Source: Oscillatoriaceae cyanobacterium Prado104 (GTDB lineage Bacteria; Cyanobacteriota; Cyanobacteriia; Cyanobacteriales; Microcoleaceae). Taken from it: a stretch of 64,000 nucleotides of DNA. Both the position numbers and the translations under genes were made by a program. Below the pieces are notes generated by a model. The model was not told the DNA's origin, did not search any database, and was given only the letters and a program-made list of their open reading frames with translations. This document shows, piece by piece, positions 46,254 through 55,347 of this stretch. Position 1 is the stretch's first letter. Every line of letters starts with the position of its first letter. The stretch is taken from positions 1-64,000 of the forward strand of contig JALOON010000018.1 in the NCBI GenBank assembly GCA_025454405.1, read 5' to 3'.

Positions 46254-48229
46254 CCTTTCCCAACACTAGAGGCAACCAAAGACTTCTTTGAGGATTGCAT
46301 TACAGGCAGGTAAATAGCAAATTCAGCGCCCTCTCCTAGAGCAGATTTGACCTCGATTTTGCCGCGATGCTTCTCAATAATTTGGTAAGAAATTGACAGC
46401 CCCAAGCCAGTGCCTTTACCCACTGGTTTAGTCGTAAAGAAAGGATCGAACAGCCTTTTAATTACATCGGGTTCTATGCCATTGCCGTTATCCTTAATTT
46501 TCACAACTACATGAGTTTTCCCTACTACTTCCGTACCAATTTTAATCTGCTTATTTTTCAGGTTTGAATTTTCCAACAGCGCGTCGGTAGCATTGGCTAT
46601 AATATTCATAAATACCTGGTTTAATTGCGAAGGATAGCATTCAACTAAAGGCAAGCTTCCGTAATTTTTAATCACGGTAATGCTGTTTTTAATTTTGTTA
46701 TTTAAAATCAACAAAGTGCTGTTGATTCCTTCGTGAAGGTCAACGGGTTTCATGTCGGCTTCGTCTAACCGAGAAAAATTGCGCAGCGACAGGACAATTT
46801 GTTGAATTCTCTCGGTTCCCATTCTCATTGAAGATAGCAATTTTTCTAAATCTTCTGCTAAAAATTCGAGTTCAATTTCTTCCATACAGTCTTGAACGAT
46901 CGCGCTGGCATTCGGATATTCCTGCTGGTAAATGTCTATAAGTTTGAGCAAATCTTTGGTATAGCGATCGGCATGACAGAGATTGCCGTAAATAAAGTTC
47001 ACTGGGTTGTTGATTTCGTGGGCAATGCCGGCCATCATCATTCCCAAACTCGACATTTTTTCGGCTTGAATTAATTGGGATTGAGTGGTTTTTAAGTCGT
47101 GCAGTGCTTGTTGCAGTTGGTGCAATTGCGTGTTGAGTTCCCGATCGCGCTTTTCTACTTGTTCGATCGTAAAGTTGAAAGCCCTAGCAAGTTGACCGAC
47201 TTCATAACCCGCAGGAATTGGCAACCTACTAGAAAAATATTGGTTTTTTGCCATCCAGTTCACATTTTGTGTTAAATTAAGAATTGGTTGGGCAATCTTT
47301 CCCGCTACTACAGCACCTACAACCGCAGCTAAAATCACTCCTCCTATAAAAAAACTATCTAGATTGCGAGCTAAAATTAATTGCATTTTTAAGATATCAG
47401 CCATTGGGGTAAATACAGCTATTTTTACATCGCCATTGTCTGATAGCCCTACCATTTTCATCATGTAGGAGCGTCCGTTAAAATCAATTTTAACAGGTCG
47501 CACTTGTTGGTCTGGTACTTGCCAAGATTGCGAGCGAATTTCCGGGAAGTTAGTAGCAATTAATTGTCCCGATCGAAAGACTGCAAAGTAATTTTGATTG
47601 TTGATGTCGATGCTAATTTGCTTTAATTGTTCGTCTGTTACTAAGTAACCGACGAGTACCCCGCCAATTACATTGTTATTGTTTCTAATCGGTGCAAATC
47701 CCACTAGCAAAGCTTGCGGTTTGCCCTCAATGTTGGCGAAACTTGATTTTGCTAAGCCGTTAAGCGCTAGGTCGATCGATTCGCTAGTATTCAAAATTTT
47801 GTCTGCAAGCGTCTGTTCTAACAATTCTGCTACGATATCGCCGCGCAGGTTGACGACTTTGACTAAATCTAGTTTGAAGTTTGTTTGTAAAGATAATATG
47901 TCTTGGCGCAAAATGTCCGTATCTTTTTCTTCTATAGCCCGGATAACTTCTGGTTCTTCTGCTAACAGTTTGGCTTGTTTTGTCAGTTGGCTCGATCGAT
48001 TTTGGAAATCTCGCACGGCGAAAGCCACTTGATTGTCAACATCTTTGTGCAGCCCTGCTTCGAGGCTGCTGGCAAATCCGATTTTGACTGTGTGCATCAC
48101 TAGCAGCAGCCAAGTGATGGATACACCGAGGAAAGGCAGGATGATTTTGAAGCTTAGCGGTAGTTGGGAGTAAAGCTGCAGCTTCCCCGATGCCTTGGCG
48201 CGATCGATCGTCGGTTGAGTTGCGTTCAT
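46247..48229 (-). CDS. Membrane sensor histidine kinase
   Basis: 660 residues. Two transmembrane helices (IILPFLGVSITWLLLVMHTV; FFIGGVILAAVVGAVVAG) enclose a 250-residue extracytoplasmic sensor of double-Cache type (NIEGKPQALLVGFAPIRNNN, VIGGVLVGYL). Then come HAMP, a coiled coil (QLHQLQQALHDLKTTQSQLI), and a kinase core with phosphoacceptor His404 in GIAHEINNPVNFI, N box (NIIANATDALLE), G1 (DNGNGI), F (FDPFFTTKP) and G2 (GKGTGLGLS). All catalytic motifs are intact. No regulator gene is adjacent. The last codons and stop TAG lie within the terminal repeat of the element at 46036-46253. Confidence 0.94.
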   Translation of the reverse strand: MNATQPTIDRAKASGKLQLYSQLPLSFKIILPFLGVSITWLLLVMHTVKIGFASSLEAGLHKDVDNQVAFAVRDFQNRSSQLTKQAKLLAEEPEVIRAIEEKDTDILRQDILSLQTNFKLDLVKVVNLRGDIVAELLEQTLADKILNTSESIDLALNGLAKSSFANIEGKPQALLVGFAPIRNNNNVIGGVLVGYLVTDEQLKQISIDINNQNYFAVFRSGQLIATNFPEIRSQSWQVPDQQVRPVKIDFNGRSYMMKMVGLSDNGDVKIAVFTPMADILKMQLILARNLDSFFIGGVILAAVVGAVVAGKIAQPILNLTQNVNWMAKNQYFSSRLPIPAGYEVGQLARAFNFTIEQVEKRDRELNTQLHQLQQALHDLKTTQSQLIQAEKMSSLGMMMAGIAHEINNPVNFIYGNLCHADRYTKDLLKLIDIYQQEYPNASAIVQDCMEEIELEFLAEDLEKLLSSMRMGTERIQQIVLSLRNFSRLDEADMKPVDLHEGINSTLLILNNKIKNSITVIKNYGSLPLVECYPSQLNQVFMNIIANATDALLENSNLKNKQIKIGTEVVGKTHVVVKIKDNGNGIEPDVIKRLFDPFFTTKPVGKGTGLGLSISYQIIEKHRGKIEVKSALGEGAEFAIYLPVMQSSKKSLVASSVGKGN

Positions 48230-48325
48230 AGCTTAATGCAAATAAAAATCATTAACTTAATGTTAATATATTTTTGAATTAAAGTCTTTGTTGCGACCTA
48301 ATTTGATAGTAGGTTGTGATTGGGA

Positions 48326-48350
48326 GTAAGGCGCGCAACGCGCACCCTAC
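48326..48350. repeat. GTAAGGYGCGCAAYGCGCACCCTAC palindrome family member
   Basis: gtaaggcgcgcaacgcgcac followed by cctac. The same palindrome, with small changes, stands at 21030, 22446, 33543 and 57272. It lies in the 220-bp gap between the kinase and hydrolase genes, whose remainder is A/T-rich and featureless. Confidence 0.8.
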
Positions 48351-48449
48351 ATACAGATCGAGACATATCGAGTAAATGCATCCGGCACTGATTCAGTTGC
48401 CAATAATAGTAGAGTGCCTAATACTTCGAGATAGCAAAAATCTGAAATA

Positions 48450-49196
48450 TCAAATTTGAAATCTCAAATTTAAAATTGCTTTGCTTCTGGATAAAGACTG
48501 CCAGAAAAAAAGCATCTCTTCCCCAACCCGCTGCGGGTAAAAGTAATGAAAGAAGTGTCGCCCGCCCTGACATTCCCAAAGTCGATCGCCTTTTTTCAGC
48601 AACCTCAACCAGCGGCGGGCTACGATAGGAGATACCACAAAATCAGTTTTGCTGCTGCACAATAACAACGGTACTTCTACAGGTTTTTCGGCTAAATTAA
48701 ACCTCTTAAATAACGAATGAGGCGAAGGAGAAAATGCTAGATCTCCTTCAAAGTACGAGATAAATTTGGGAGTGATATATTGGCTGTCAAATCCGAGCAT
48801 ATCGCTCACCATTTGAGTCAAAACTTGTTGGCGATTCCAAGGAAAAGCTGCCAGATGCGTGTAGTAATGAGCTTGCCAGTTAATAGTAGAGGGCAAGCCG
48901 ACAGCTAATAGTGTCAAAGAACGTACTTTCTGAGGATAGCGGCGGGCATAGATTAAACCAATTAATCCGCTGGTACTGTGTCCTACGAGATGAATCGGTC
49001 GATCGTGCTGTTGCAAATATTCGTGCAGCAGTTCAACGGCGCTATCCAAACAACAACCTTCATCTTGAGTTTGTTGGTATTCCCACAGGTGCAGGGGTAC
49101 GGATTGACTTAAGTAGCGAAGGATAGGGCGATCGAAAAATTGCAAACTCGGACTTGCACTCAGCCAAAGTACATCATCTGAATTAAATATCATCAA
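48450..49196 (-). CDS. Alpha/beta hydrolase
   Basis: 248 residues. RPIHLVGHSTSGLIGLIYAR contains the nucleophile elbow (GHSTSG), VPLLLCSSKTDFVVSPIVAR the acid Asp, and CQGGRHFFHYFYPQ the His. An N-terminal strand-rich part (LWLSASPSLQFFDRPILRYL) and Cys-Cys in DEGCCLDSA are notable. Cyanobacterial relatives are uncharacterised. Not closely similar to the hydrolase at 38430. ATG 49196 and ATG 49193 are both possible starts. Confidence 0.87.
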   Translation of the reverse strand: MMIFNSDDVLWLSASPSLQFFDRPILRYLSQSVPLHLWEYQQTQDEGCCLDSAVELLHEYLQQHDRPIHLVGHSTSGLIGLIYARRYPQKVRSLTLLAVGLPSTINWQAHYYTHLAAFPWNRQQVLTQMVSDMLGFDSQYITPKFISYFEGDLAFSPSPHSLFKRFNLAEKPVEVPLLLCSSKTDFVVSPIVARRWLRLLKKGDRLWECQGGRHFFHYFYPQRVGEEMLFFWQSLSRSKAILNLRFQI

Positions 49197-49685
49197 TTTT
49201 TAGTTTGCTTAATGTTTAAGTGTAGTGCTGTAGATGCCCATTTTACTAAGATTAAGTATATCGTTATTAAGTATGTCGTTGCCAAACAATAATTATTTTT
49301 TAATGAACTGCAGATAGTTGAGAGTTGAAAGTATAAGCTTGCCCGCCTCGGTTCTCACGATCGTTAATAGTTGAGAGTCGATCGTGTTAGTTCATAATTC
49401 TCAAACTTTGAGCGTCTTACTCCCCCCTTTTTAAGGGGGGTTGGGGGGGATCTTTAGGTTTTAAAATACGCCAGACGATCGCCCGCCCAACAATTTAGAT
49501 GTGTTGCCCTTTACAAGTAAGGCTCGATCGGATATCCAGATTTATTAGCCTCCTCCTAAAAACTTTGCTGTCAACGATCGATCGCTTTTCGATTGGAAAT
49601 TGGAGATTGGAGATTGGAGATTGGAAATGCTCGATCGTCAACTCTTCCTTCTTCCTTCTTCCTTCTTCCTTCTTCCTTCATAACT
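49197..49685. other. Intergenic region with repeats
   Basis: Contains two tt(g)agagttga words near 49319 and 49369, an actccccccttttttaaggggggtt hairpin split over 49420-49443 with ggggggatc after it, gattggagattgga repeats (49590-49628), and a heptanucleotide array (cttcttc)n at 49645-49681 abutting the flavodoxin stop. No gene accepted. Confidence 0.7.
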
Positions 49686-50198
49686 TTAAATTCCAAATTC
49701 CTTTTTGAGTTGAGCCACCCAAGTTTTCACGCGAGATTCTGTCAGATCTGACTGATTGTCTTCATCGATCGCCAGACCCATAAACTTGCCGTTAACTACA
49801 GCTTTAGATTCATTAAAATCGTAGCCATCTGTCGGCCAATAACCGACTGTTTTGCCGCCCTTCTCTTCGATTTTCTCAGCTAAAATGCCCATAGCATCCA
49901 TAAAATTATCCGGGTAGCCTTCTTGGTCGCCAGTTCCCAAATAAGCTACTTTTTTGCCACTAAAATCGATATTGTCAAGTTCGGGGAAAAACCCTTCCCA
50001 GTCGCTTTGCAGTTCGCCGATATTCCAAGTCGGGCAAGCGATAATCAGACATTCGTATTCGGCAAAATCATCATTATCAGTGTTACCGATCTCGTGCAAA
50101 GTTACTGTATCGCCCCCAAATTCATCTCGCACAATTTCAGCTACAGATTCTGTTTTACCGGTTGTGGTTCCGTAGAAAAGACCAATAGATTTCGACAT
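49686..50198 (-). CDS. isiB: Flavodoxin
   Basis: 170 residues, the normal length of long-chain cyanobacterial flavodoxin. The FMN phosphate loop is FYGTTTGKTESVAE, followed by ACPTWNIGELQSDWEGF (FMN-stacking Trp) and YLGTGDQEGYPDNF (isoalloxazine loop with Tyr). It replaces ferredoxin as photosystem I electron acceptor, typically under iron limitation. GGAG lies seven bases before the ATG. It is the last gene of a three-gene operon after the cupin and zinc-ribbon genes (gap of two bases). No clear Fur box was found directly upstream. Confidence 0.96.
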   Translation of the reverse strand: MSKSIGLFYGTTTGKTESVAEIVRDEFGGDTVTLHEIGNTDNDDFAEYECLIIACPTWNIGELQSDWEGFFPELDNIDFSGKKVAYLGTGDQEGYPDNFMDAMGILAEKIEEKGGKTVGYWPTDGYDFNESKAVVNGKFMGLAIDEDNQSDLTESRVKTWVAQLKKEFGI

Positions 50199-50200
50199 TG

Positions 50201-50356
50201 TTACTCCGAAGGTGAGATTTGATAGTGTTTGATACTGAGTTGTTTTGAGTCAGGATTTGGCATTTCTTGCCGGCAATTCAGGCAAAACCAGTAAACGCGG
50301 TTGTGGCTGACCTGAGAAATCAGGGAGTCAAGACAGCAAGGACAGTGTTTTTTCAT
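50201..50356 (-). CDS. 51-residue zinc-ribbon-like protein
   Basis: Starts MKKHCPCCLDSLISQVSHNR and continues VYWFCLNCRQEMPNPDSKQL. Two Cys pairs (CPCC and CLNC, spaced by about 20 residues) make a compact zinc ribbon or rubredoxin-like knuckle. The gene begins four bases after the cupin stop and ends two bases before the flavodoxin start; the flavodoxin ribosome site lies inside its last codons. That tight packing supports it as a real gene. Function unknown. Confidence 0.72.
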   Translation of the reverse strand: MKKHCPCCLDSLISQVSHNRVYWFCLNCRQEMPNPDSKQLSIKHYQISPSE

Positions 50357-50360
50357 CTAG

Positions 50361-50687
50361 TTAAAGTTGAAAATTCATCAACCAAGCTGACTCGTTATTA
50401 TCGGACTCGGATTCGCACTGAATCAGTAAAAGATTCAGCTTAGTTTCTACTTTTAGGGCGCGCGGAATTCCTGCGGGTACAAATACAAATACTCCCGGTG
50501 TTAAAGTAACCGTTCGATCGCCCACAGCGAGACTTCCCAGCCCTTCAAAGACTGCTACTGTGACATCTTGAGAATTATCGAGATCGGGTATTTCTGAATT
50601 TGCACCCAAACTCATTAGTTCTTGGCTGTATGGCGCTTGTCCGTCGGTTCGATCGACTGACGCGGACAATATTGCTGCTGCTGTCAC
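50361..50687 (-). CDS. Cupin-domain protein
   Basis: 108 residues from GTG 50687, which has GGAGGT eight bases upstream. The single cupin barrel shows VTVAVFEGLGSLAVGDRTVT, LTPGVFVFVPAGIPRALKVE and LNLLLIQCES. The usual His metal ligands of motif 1 are missing, so it may not bind metal in the ordinary way. First gene of an operon with the zinc-ribbon protein and flavodoxin, which suggests a role in iron or redox stress (inference). Confidence 0.82.
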   Translation of the reverse strand: MTAAAILSASVDRTDGQAPYSQELMSLGANSEIPDLDNSQDVTVAVFEGLGSLAVGDRTVTLTPGVFVFVPAGIPRALKVETKLNLLLIQCESESDNNESAWLMNFQL

Positions 50688-51068
50688 GGTAATTGACCTC
50701 CAGGTACTGTTAACTTCCGGCAGTTATTGCAATTAATATTCAATAAGCTACCACGACCTTCGGAGTAATTGTCAAGAATGAAAGATTAAGATTTGTTGCA
50801 AAAATCTGCGAGGCTGCACGTAAGGGTGGCGATCGCAGCCTCAAACTCAGGCCGGGTGGTGGTTTTGGGTGAGGAGAAAGTGAAGGGCGATCGGGGCGCG
50901 CTGCAAATAATTGCTAATAATTTGCAGTTATTGGCTAAATCTGTGCGGGCTGTACCGTCGAGAGTGCGATCGTCTGGGTATCTGGGATGTGGATAATTGC
51001 AGTGCGGGTGTCCCCGATCGCGCGCGGCTTGGGTAGCGATCGGGGAGGTTCGCAATTATTGCTCTATA
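50688..51068. promoter_or_regulatory. Upstream region of the cupin-flavodoxin operon
   Basis: TTATTG-N11-CAATAA at 50722-50744 is an A/T-rich inverted repeat about 35 bases before the cupin start and is the best candidate operator. The rest (50786-51055) has a minus-strand open frame of 89 codons rich in HIP1 words and without a ribosome site, which I do not accept. Confidence 0.35.
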
Positions 51069-52358
51069 TTATTGCGGTTGCCAAACCGGATTGCTGATAT
51101 ATAAATCTCGATCGCCCGTCAATTTCATCAATCCCGAACCGTCGCGATCGACTGCATATAAATAGCTGCGATCGCTGGGAGTATCATTAACAGCAAAAGC
51201 AATTTTTTGACTGTCAGGAGACCAAGCAAGTTCATAGACTCCAGACAATTCCAAACTCGCAGCTAGTCGAGTTAATTTGGAAGTTTCAACGTTAATTGCG
51301 TACAGCTTGCGATCGGCAATATCGCCCATTGTAAAAGCTATAAACTTGCCATCCGGCGACCATGAAAATGTATCGTATTCTTGAGGTTTTTGGGTGATAT
51401 TTTTGGCTGTCCCCCGATTGACATCAATCAAATAAATATCTTGATTTTTGCCGTCAAAATTCCCAGATCGATCGTAAAGATAAGCAATGCGGTTGCTGTC
51501 TGGCGACCACCATAAATCGACGCTATAAACTTGATGTTGCGGATTGTTAGTTAAGTTTTTGAGGTTAGTGCCATCGGAGTTAATGGTGTAAATTTGCTGC
51601 TTGGGATAACTGCCAACAAAGAAAGCAATTTTAGCGCGATCGGGCGACCAAAGCAGTTTGCTACCGCCGGATACATACTCGCCGGGAGATTTAGTTAATT
51701 TAGTCATTCCCGAACCGTCTGCATTCATTTTGTAGATATTGTTCTCTTTAACAAAAGCTACCTGCTGTCCGTCGGAAGACAGGTAAAATTCCGATGAAAT
51801 TTCTGTTTTTTGCTGCTGTCCCCCCACTTCCAAGTTGCGGATTAATTTAGTTCCTTTAACGCCAGAAGTATCGCTGATATAGAGGGATAGAACGCCAGGA
51901 TCGTCTAAGGTTGAACCGTCACACGATCGAGCAAAAGTCAGATTTTTGCTGTTAGCATACCAAGCAATTGTAAAGTTAGTTGCTTTGCAAATATTTCCAG
52001 AAAATTGTTTGGTTAATCGGGAACCGTCGGCGTTGACTGTATAGATGTCGGTTTCGCTACTAACGAAAGCCAATCGCTGGCCGTTTGGCGACCAAACTAA
52101 AGTGGAACTGGCCTCTACATTCGGAGTGAGTTCGCGTCGGGCGGAACCGCCTGCACCGATTGCAAATAAACTGCTTTTCGCATCGCTACCGCGCTTTTGC
52201 AGGGCGATAAATGCCAATAATTGAGGTTTTTGGGCTGCGGGTGTCGGAGGGTTGTAGATGCTCAAAAAACAGCTCATTAAGAGAGTGATGGAGAAAAGGG
52301 CGATCGAGCTGAACCGCCATAATTTACTGAATTTGAAATATTGCAATTTAACACGCAT
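51069..52358 (-). CDS. TolB/DPP-IV-type beta-propeller lipoprotein
   Basis: 429 residues. The N-terminus has a transmembrane/signal segment (FSSIALFSITLLMSC) ending in a lipobox-like LMSC, so it is probably a lipoprotein. At least six blades of the PD40/TolB type follow, each with a WSPDG/WSPNGQRLAF-like word (LVWSPNGQRLAF, FSWSPDGKFIAF, LAWSPDSQKIAF) and IYTVNADGS/IYLIDVNR turns. Such propellers are binding scaffolds; no protease domain follows. It stands alone, with repeats on its 5' side. Confidence 0.88.
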   Translation of the reverse strand: MRVKLQYFKFSKLWRFSSIALFSITLLMSCFLSIYNPPTPAAQKPQLLAFIALQKRGSDAKSSLFAIGAGGSARRELTPNVEASSTLVWSPNGQRLAFVSSETDIYTVNADGSRLTKQFSGNICKATNFTIAWYANSKNLTFARSCDGSTLDDPGVLSLYISDTSGVKGTKLIRNLEVGGQQQKTEISSEFYLSSDGQQVAFVKENNIYKMNADGSGMTKLTKSPGEYVSGGSKLLWSPDRAKIAFFVGSYPKQQIYTINSDGTNLKNLTNNPQHQVYSVDLWWSPDSNRIAYLYDRSGNFDGKNQDIYLIDVNRGTAKNITQKPQEYDTFSWSPDGKFIAFTMGDIADRKLYAINVETSKLTRLAASLELSGVYELAWSPDSQKIAFAVNDTPSDRSYLYAVDRDGSGLMKLTGDRDLYISNPVWQPQ

Positions 52359-52696
52359 TTTTTAACTGACAAACTTCACTGAAACTATCAACGATCGACT
52401 ATAGCAGTCATCAATCATTTGTAAAATTTTTACCCCACCCCAACCCTCCCCTTAGCAAGGGGAGGGAGCAAGATATTTACAAATCATTTGCGATCGACTA
52501 TTATATTAAGTTCGATCGGATCGGTTGCGTGGGGGCGGGGCGAAGCATTCGGACACAAAGCTTGAAACTTATTCCAGAAATTGTCGCCCGAATGCTTCTC
52601 CCCTACAAAAATACAAATGATGCTACCGACACGATATTAACTGTCAATTCTTCCTTCTTCCTTCTTCCTTCTTCCTTCATAGCAACTGTCAACTAT
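52359..52696. repeat. Intergenic repeats upstream of the propeller gene
   Basis: agcagtcatcaatcatttgt (52410) recurs at 25364, and tcatttgtaaa faces tttacaaatca at 52478. Between them is cctccccttagcaaggggagg (52448-52468), a strong hairpin. A heptanucleotide array (cttcttc)n spans 52650-52680. It abuts the last codons of the SAP-like gene. Confidence 0.75.
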
Positions 52697-53140
52697 TTAA
52701 ATTGTTTGTCGATCGATATGGCGCGACAGCATCAAACTTTGTTTGATTCTACCAATAATCAGCTCGAACATTTTTCTGCGAGATGGATTCTTGCTGCTAG
52801 GAGGCATTCCCAATTCGCAGCACATCAAATTTAAGTCAGTTGCACTCATCGACAACAACTTTTTTCTGACGTATTCTTCATCGCCACTTTTAGCTTTTAA
52901 ACGCAAATCTTCATAAATTTGCAACACCTCTTCTGCTGACAAATCTACAGCTTTTTTAGCACTAACAGCACTTGGAGATTCCACAGACTTTGATGCAGCA
53001 GCAATCGCTTCTCGTTTGACTCTAGTCTCAATCCTAGTTAATTTTTTGGAAACTTCGCGGAGGATTTCCTTAAGTTCGCCGATTTCATCAATTAACTGCA
53101 CGCTTTCTTCACCATCAGTTAACATTTCTTGGTTTCTCAT
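52697..53140 (-). CDS. Coiled-coil / SAP-like partner of the ParA-like ATPase
   Basis: 147 residues from ATG 53140, which overlaps the ParA stop as ATGA (the frame is open to 53167). The N-terminal 45 residues form a probable coiled coil (LIDEIGELKEILREVSKKLT, RIETRVKREA). A central linker leads to DLSAEEVLQIYEDLRLKAKS. The C-terminal 45 residues, DLNLMCCELGMPPSSKNPSR then RKMFELIIGRIKQ, resemble the helix-extended loop-helix of SAP DNA-binding domains. It is not a ParB: no HTH or Arg-patch box. By position it may be the DNA- or cargo-binding partner of the ATPase. The SAP reading is inference. Confidence 0.72.
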   Translation of the reverse strand: MRNQEMLTDGEESVQLIDEIGELKEILREVSKKLTRIETRVKREAIAAASKSVESPSAVSAKKAVDLSAEEVLQIYEDLRLKAKSGDEEYVRKKLLSMSATDLNLMCCELGMPPSSKNPSRRKMFELIIGRIKQSLMLSRHIDRQTI

Positions 53141-54009
53141 TTCAGATACTCCGCACACTCGCGCCACAGTTTTTCAAATTCTCTGACTAATTCTTTCGGC
53201 AATTCCCCTTCATTTATCGCTCGTTTCAAACCGACGCTTTCTCGAATCGTAGATTCTAAGAATTTAATTTCTATGTTATTTTCTTTGGACAGTTCCTCGC
53301 AAAGTCGCTTCACCTCTCTCATGTAAAATTGCACTTCATTAGTCAGCAATCCGCCATAGATTTTAGCTTTATTCATAAACACCGCAATTTTGGGAAACGG
53401 ATAAGGTTCGATCCGCTTTTGCAGCGAGTTTAAAACTAAACTCAATCCCCGAGTTCCAAAATAATCTGGATTGACAGGAATCAAGATTAAATCGCAACAA
53501 GATAGCACGCTGTAGGTGAGGAGGCTGAAGGAAGGAGAACAATCAAACAAGAACAATTCGTATTTGGGAAGGTTGACAGAGTTGGTGATTTTGCCGATGA
53601 ACCGGCGGATGAAATCTTTAACGCTTTTTCCCTCAAATCCATCTAAGTCCAACCAATAAAGTTCTTCGACAGAAGGGATAAAATGCAACTGTTCGTCAAT
53701 TTGGTAAATTGTCTCGAAACCAACGGGAAATTTAAAATTTTCTCCGGCTTTTTTGAAGACTTCCAGCGCGTCATAAATGGTGAGTCGGTGTTTGATAGAT
53801 TTTTCGTACCACTTGCCGAATTTATCATCTAAATGACCCGTACTTTCGTTAAGTCCGATCGCCTCTGTGAGGGACATTTGCGGGTCTAAGTCTAACATGA
53901 GAACTTCTAAGTCTGTGGCTTGGGATATAATATTTCCCAAACTCCAAGTGACGGTGGTTTTGCCGACACCGCCTTTGAAGTTGATTACTGCTATTGATTT
54001 CGGGGTCAT
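53137..54009 (-). CDS. ParA/Soj-family ATPase
   Basis: 290 residues. The deviant Walker A is VINFKGGVGKTTVTWSLG (residues 8-25) with both Lys. Walker A' is LMLDLDPQMSLTEA, and Walker B is LFLFDCSPSFSLLTYSVLSC. LILIPVNPDYFGTRGL and RESVGLKRAI are also typical. Such ATPases form nucleoid-bound gradients that position DNA or protein cargo. There is no parB or parS nearby. The next gene encodes a small coiled-coil/SAP-like protein with an ATGA overlap. It is divergent from the ATPase gene at 54154, across 144 bases. Confidence 0.92.
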   Translation of the reverse strand: MTPKSIAVINFKGGVGKTTVTWSLGNIISQATDLEVLMLDLDPQMSLTEAIGLNESTGHLDDKFGKWYEKSIKHRLTIYDALEVFKKAGENFKFPVGFETIYQIDEQLHFIPSVEELYWLDLDGFEGKSVKDFIRRFIGKITNSVNLPKYELFLFDCSPSFSLLTYSVLSCCDLILIPVNPDYFGTRGLSLVLNSLQKRIEPYPFPKIAVFMNKAKIYGGLLTNEVQFYMREVKRLCEELSKENNIEIKFLESTIRESVGLKRAINEGELPKELVREFEKLWRECAEYLK

Positions 54010-54153
54010 GATTGGTTTTGTTTGGATTGCGCTAAAGTATAAATTAAAACATATTGTACTTTGCAGTCGATCGCGCGCAAGCAGGCAGATGCTTAGATTG
54101 AGGTTAAAGGCAGAGTCCGATCGAGAAAATAATCATAAAACAAACAGGAGATT

Positions 54154-55347
54154 ATGTCAAATCAACTAACTCATTTACATATTAAAAATTTTCGATCTCT
54201 AGCAGACTTAAACCTAAAAATCAATCCTCTCAATATTATTTTCGGCCCTAATGGAGCGGGAAAAACTACATTGCTCGATACTATCTGGTTTCTGCGAGAC
54301 TGTGTTATTAGAGGTGTCGATTTAGCTGCTTCTGAAAGAGACCATGGAATCGGTCTTTTGTGGGATGGGGCAGATGAAGGGGAAAATATCTCGATCGAAA
54401 TTGCCACCCCATTAGATAAATACAAAGTTTCCTTTGGTTATTCTTCAGGCAGAATCGAACCTTTTGTAGGAGAAAGGCTAGTTTCTGATGGATATAACGA
54501 GCCGCTAATTGTGCGGATTGTAGGTAGTGATAAAGCTCAGATTTATCGTACAGATTTGCAAAAATTAGAATACATTACTCTCAAAGAACCAGAGAAATTA
54601 GCCCTCAGCCGATATGTAGCATTTGAGAATAGTGTACCCGCCGCCTCTAACACAGATAACTTATTGCGGCAGGTGAGGCGCTATGATTCGCGATCGGCTT
54701 CTTTGTTCAAAATCAAGCGATTTGGATCGGAATCCGATCCGGGCGATCGATTGCAAGATAGGTGCGATAATTTATGGTCAGTTTTGCGGAATTTACACGA
54801 TAAGCGAGTCATTGACGAACGGTACGATACCATCATCAGTTTCATGCAAGAAAGCTTCCCAAATTTTGATAATCTGTTTTTCGAGCAAACAGGTAGATAT
54901 ACAGTTTATGGCAACTTTTTAGAAAAAGGAAGGCGCAAACCAATCCGAGCATCGGGAGTCTCTGACGGTCATCTTCAAATGTTAATTAATCTTACAGCTT
55001 TGTTCTCTGAAGGACAAAACCGTTACACCCTAATCTTATTTGACGAGCCTGAAATATCGCTGCATCCTTGGGCGCTAGCAGTTTTTGCAAAAGCTGTCAA
55101 ACAGGCTGCCGAAAAATGGAACAAGCAGGTTTTTATTGCCACTCATTCACCTGTTTTAATCAGTCAATTTGAATCAAAAAATATCTTAACTGCGGAACTC
55201 GATCGGGCTGGAAAAACAGCGATTCGCAGGCTTAGCGAAATAGAAGGCATCCAAGATCTGCTGGCAGAATATGCTGCTGGTTCCTTATATATGGCTGAAG
55301 AAATCGCCCCTCAGAGTAAATCTTTGTTGGAGGTAGTAAGTGAATGA
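54154..55347 (+). CDS. OLD/SMC-like AAA ATPase
   Basis: 397 residues. Walker A is NIIFGPNGAGKTTLLDTIWF (about residues 27-46). The ABC-like signature is IRASGVSDGHLQMLINL, Walker B is LILFDEPEISLHPWALAVFA, and the H-loop is VFIATHSPVLISQF. This is the AAA15/21 group used in OLD, PARIS, Gabija, AbiL and retron-linked defence systems. The gene overlaps the DUF4276 gene by four bases (ATGA). Together they look like a split OLD-type nuclease: ATPase sensor plus Toprim effector. An aggag ribosome site is seen six bases before ATG 54154. Confidence 0.9.
   Translation: MSNQLTHLHIKNFRSLADLNLKINPLNIIFGPNGAGKTTLLDTIWFLRDCVIRGVDLAASERDHGIGLLWDGADEGENISIEIATPLDKYKVSFGYSSGRIEPFVGERLVSDGYNEPLIVRIVGSDKAQIYRTDLQKLEYITLKEPEKLALSRYVAFENSVPAASNTDNLLRQVRRYDSRSASLFKIKRFGSESDPGDRLQDRCDNLWSVLRNLHDKRVIDERYDTIISFMQESFPNFDNLFFEQTGRYTVYGNFLEKGRRKPIRASGVSDGHLQMLINLTALFSEGQNRYTLILFDEPEISLHPWALAVFAKAVKQAAEKWNKQVFIATHSPVLISQFESKNILTAELDRAGKTAIRRLSEIEGIQDLLAEYAAGSLYMAEEIAPQSKSLLEVVSE

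Noticed and set aside
50786..51055. 89-codon minus-strand frame
   Set aside because: Rich in HIP1-derived codons with no ribosome site and no recognisable fold.
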